Under the pieces are notes generated by a model. The model was not told the origin of the DNA. It did no database searches and saw only the letters and a program-made list of their open reading frames with translations. The translations under genes and the position numbers were made by a program. From an uncultured Alistipes sp. (GTDB lineage: Bacteria; Bacteroidota; Bacteroidia; Bacteroidales; Rikenellaceae): a stretch of DNA of 64,000 bases. The stretch is taken from NCBI GenBank assembly GCA_949288735.1, contig CASELE010000023.1, positions 1 through 64,000 of the forward strand, in the 5' to 3' direction. Of this stretch, positions 63,396 through 64,000 are shown piece after piece (position 1 is the stretch's first letter; every line of letters begins with the position of its first letter).

Positions 63396-64000
63396 ATGGC
63401 AACCAAGAAGTTCAAATGCAACATTTGCGGCTACATCCACGAAGGAGCGGCCGCACCCGAAAAATGCCCCCTCTGCGGCGCGCCCGCGTCGGAATTCACG
63501 GAACTGAAAAAGAAGGGGCTCTTCAGCGATCCGAACAGCAATCCCTACATCATCGTCTACTCCACGGTGATGGTCGTGGTCGTGGCTCTGCTGCTGGCCG
63601 TAGCGTCGCTTTCGCTCAAGGACCGGCAGTATGCCAACGAGCTCAACGAGAAGAAGAATTCGATTCTTCAGTCGCTCTTCGCGGCCGAGGCGGCGGCGAA
63701 CGACCAGGAGGCGGCCGACTACATCGCCGCCCGCGGCATCAGCTACGATGCCTTTATCCGCGGTATCGTGCTCGATTCGGAGGGGCGTGAAATCGAGGGC
63801 GACGACGTCTTCGAGCTGCTCAAGGATCTGCCCGGCGCCTTTGCCGACGGCAAGTTCCCGCTCTTCGTGGCCGAGGACGGCCGCGTGGTGGTGCCCCTGA
63901 CCGGCATGGGACTCTGGGGTCCCGTGTGGGGATACATGGCTCTCGAGGGCGACATGGATACCGTAGCCGGTATAGTGATGGCCCACAAGGGCGAGACGCC
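63396..64000 (+). CDS. nqrC: Na+-NQR subunit C with an N-terminal rubredoxin domain (partial, runs off the end)
   Basis: 201 codons visible; no stop before the window end. Residues 6-34 form a rubredoxin-type knuckle: [10 protein letters not shown] (Cys8, Cys11) and [15 protein letters not shown] (Cys24, Cys27). The CGY(x)xEG...APxxCPxCGAP pattern is that of the rubrerythrin C-terminal domain, which binds one iron. A short linker leads to the ordinary NqrC anchor: [26 protein letters not shown] (49-74, one membrane helix), then [20 protein letters not shown] and [18 protein letters not shown], the usual NqrC periplasmic region. The FMN-binding threonine lies beyond the window. It starts 7 nt after nqrB in frame with no stop between the two parts. 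Confidence 0.93.
   Translation, partial: MATKKFKCNICGYIHEGAAAPEKCPLCGAPASEFTELKKKGLFSDPNSNPYIIVYSTVMVVVVALLLAVASLSLKDRQYANELNEKKNSILQSLFAAEAAANDQEAADYIAARGISYDAFIRGIVLDSEGREIEGDDVFELLKDLPGAFADGKFPLFVAEDGRVVVPLTGMGLWGPVWGYMALEGDMDTVAGIVMAHKGET

Overview
The window is a GC-rich bacterial chromosome segment that looks like Bacteroidales, most probably Alistipes or a close Rikenellaceae relative. The evidence is Bacteroidetes-type promoters (TTTG, 19-20 nt, TAnnTTTG) before many genes, Bacteroidetes protein families (BACON, DUF5689, DUF4199, DUF4293, DUF2975, GIN domain), a Na+-translocating methylmalonyl-CoA decarboxylase and a Na+-NQR operon. The genus is inferred from composition and gene content only. 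No tRNA, rRNA 16S/23S, IS element, prophage or CRISPR array was seen.

Layout. 1-5.3 kb: a BtuF/FecB-like lipoprotein, the small SRP RNA (ffs, minus strand, 1333-1428), then mltG, tsaC-like, DUF4199, a GT2 glycosyltransferase and DUF4293. 5.4-14.5 kb: an apparent secreted-nuclease and outer-membrane uptake locus (BACON/DUF5689 lipoprotein, RGH-type DNA/RNA nuclease, EEP nuclease, TonB-dependent receptor, second DUF5689 lipoprotein). 14.9-18.8 kb (minus): M16 peptidase, Xre regulator, DUF2975 protein. 19-21 kb: acyl-ACP thioesterase and GT4. 21-27 kb (minus): MFS, TPR, era, ffh. 27-29 kb: SPFH protein, a CobB-like sirtuin without zinc cysteines, a 62-aa protein, and an apparent structured ncRNA on the other strand. 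29.1-31.5 kb (minus): thioredoxin-fold protein, meaB, YD-repeat-like lipoprotein.

31.8-35.9 kb: methylmalonyl-CoA epimerase plus the four decarboxylase subunits, the propionate end of succinate fermentation. 36-39 kb: rplM-rpsI-rpsB-tsf. 39.3-46.4 kb (minus): an AddA-like helicase-nuclease, an ABC exporter, an HprK-like P-loop protein, an ER-type S26 signal peptidase, and a DUF3825 protein. 46.4-50 kb: GIN-domain protein and AddB-like nuclease. 50-54 kb (minus): alaS-gpmI. 54.4-57 kb: two M23 peptidases and a HAD phosphatase. 57-60.7 kb (minus): YbjN-like protein; 2-hydroxyacid dehydrogenase and ProXp-ala-like editing protein; TatD-like and TcdA-like proteins. 60.8-64 kb: nqrA, nqrB and the start of nqrC, cut by the window end.

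The most unusual item is nqrC: its reading frame begins with a complete rubredoxin-type CxxC/CxxC knuckle before the membrane anchor, an iron site not present in ordinary Na+-NQR. Next are the unassigned ncRNA near 29.0 kb, the nuclease/TonB locus, and the exporter-kinase-peptidase trio that resembles peptide-maturation clusters but has no visible precursor.
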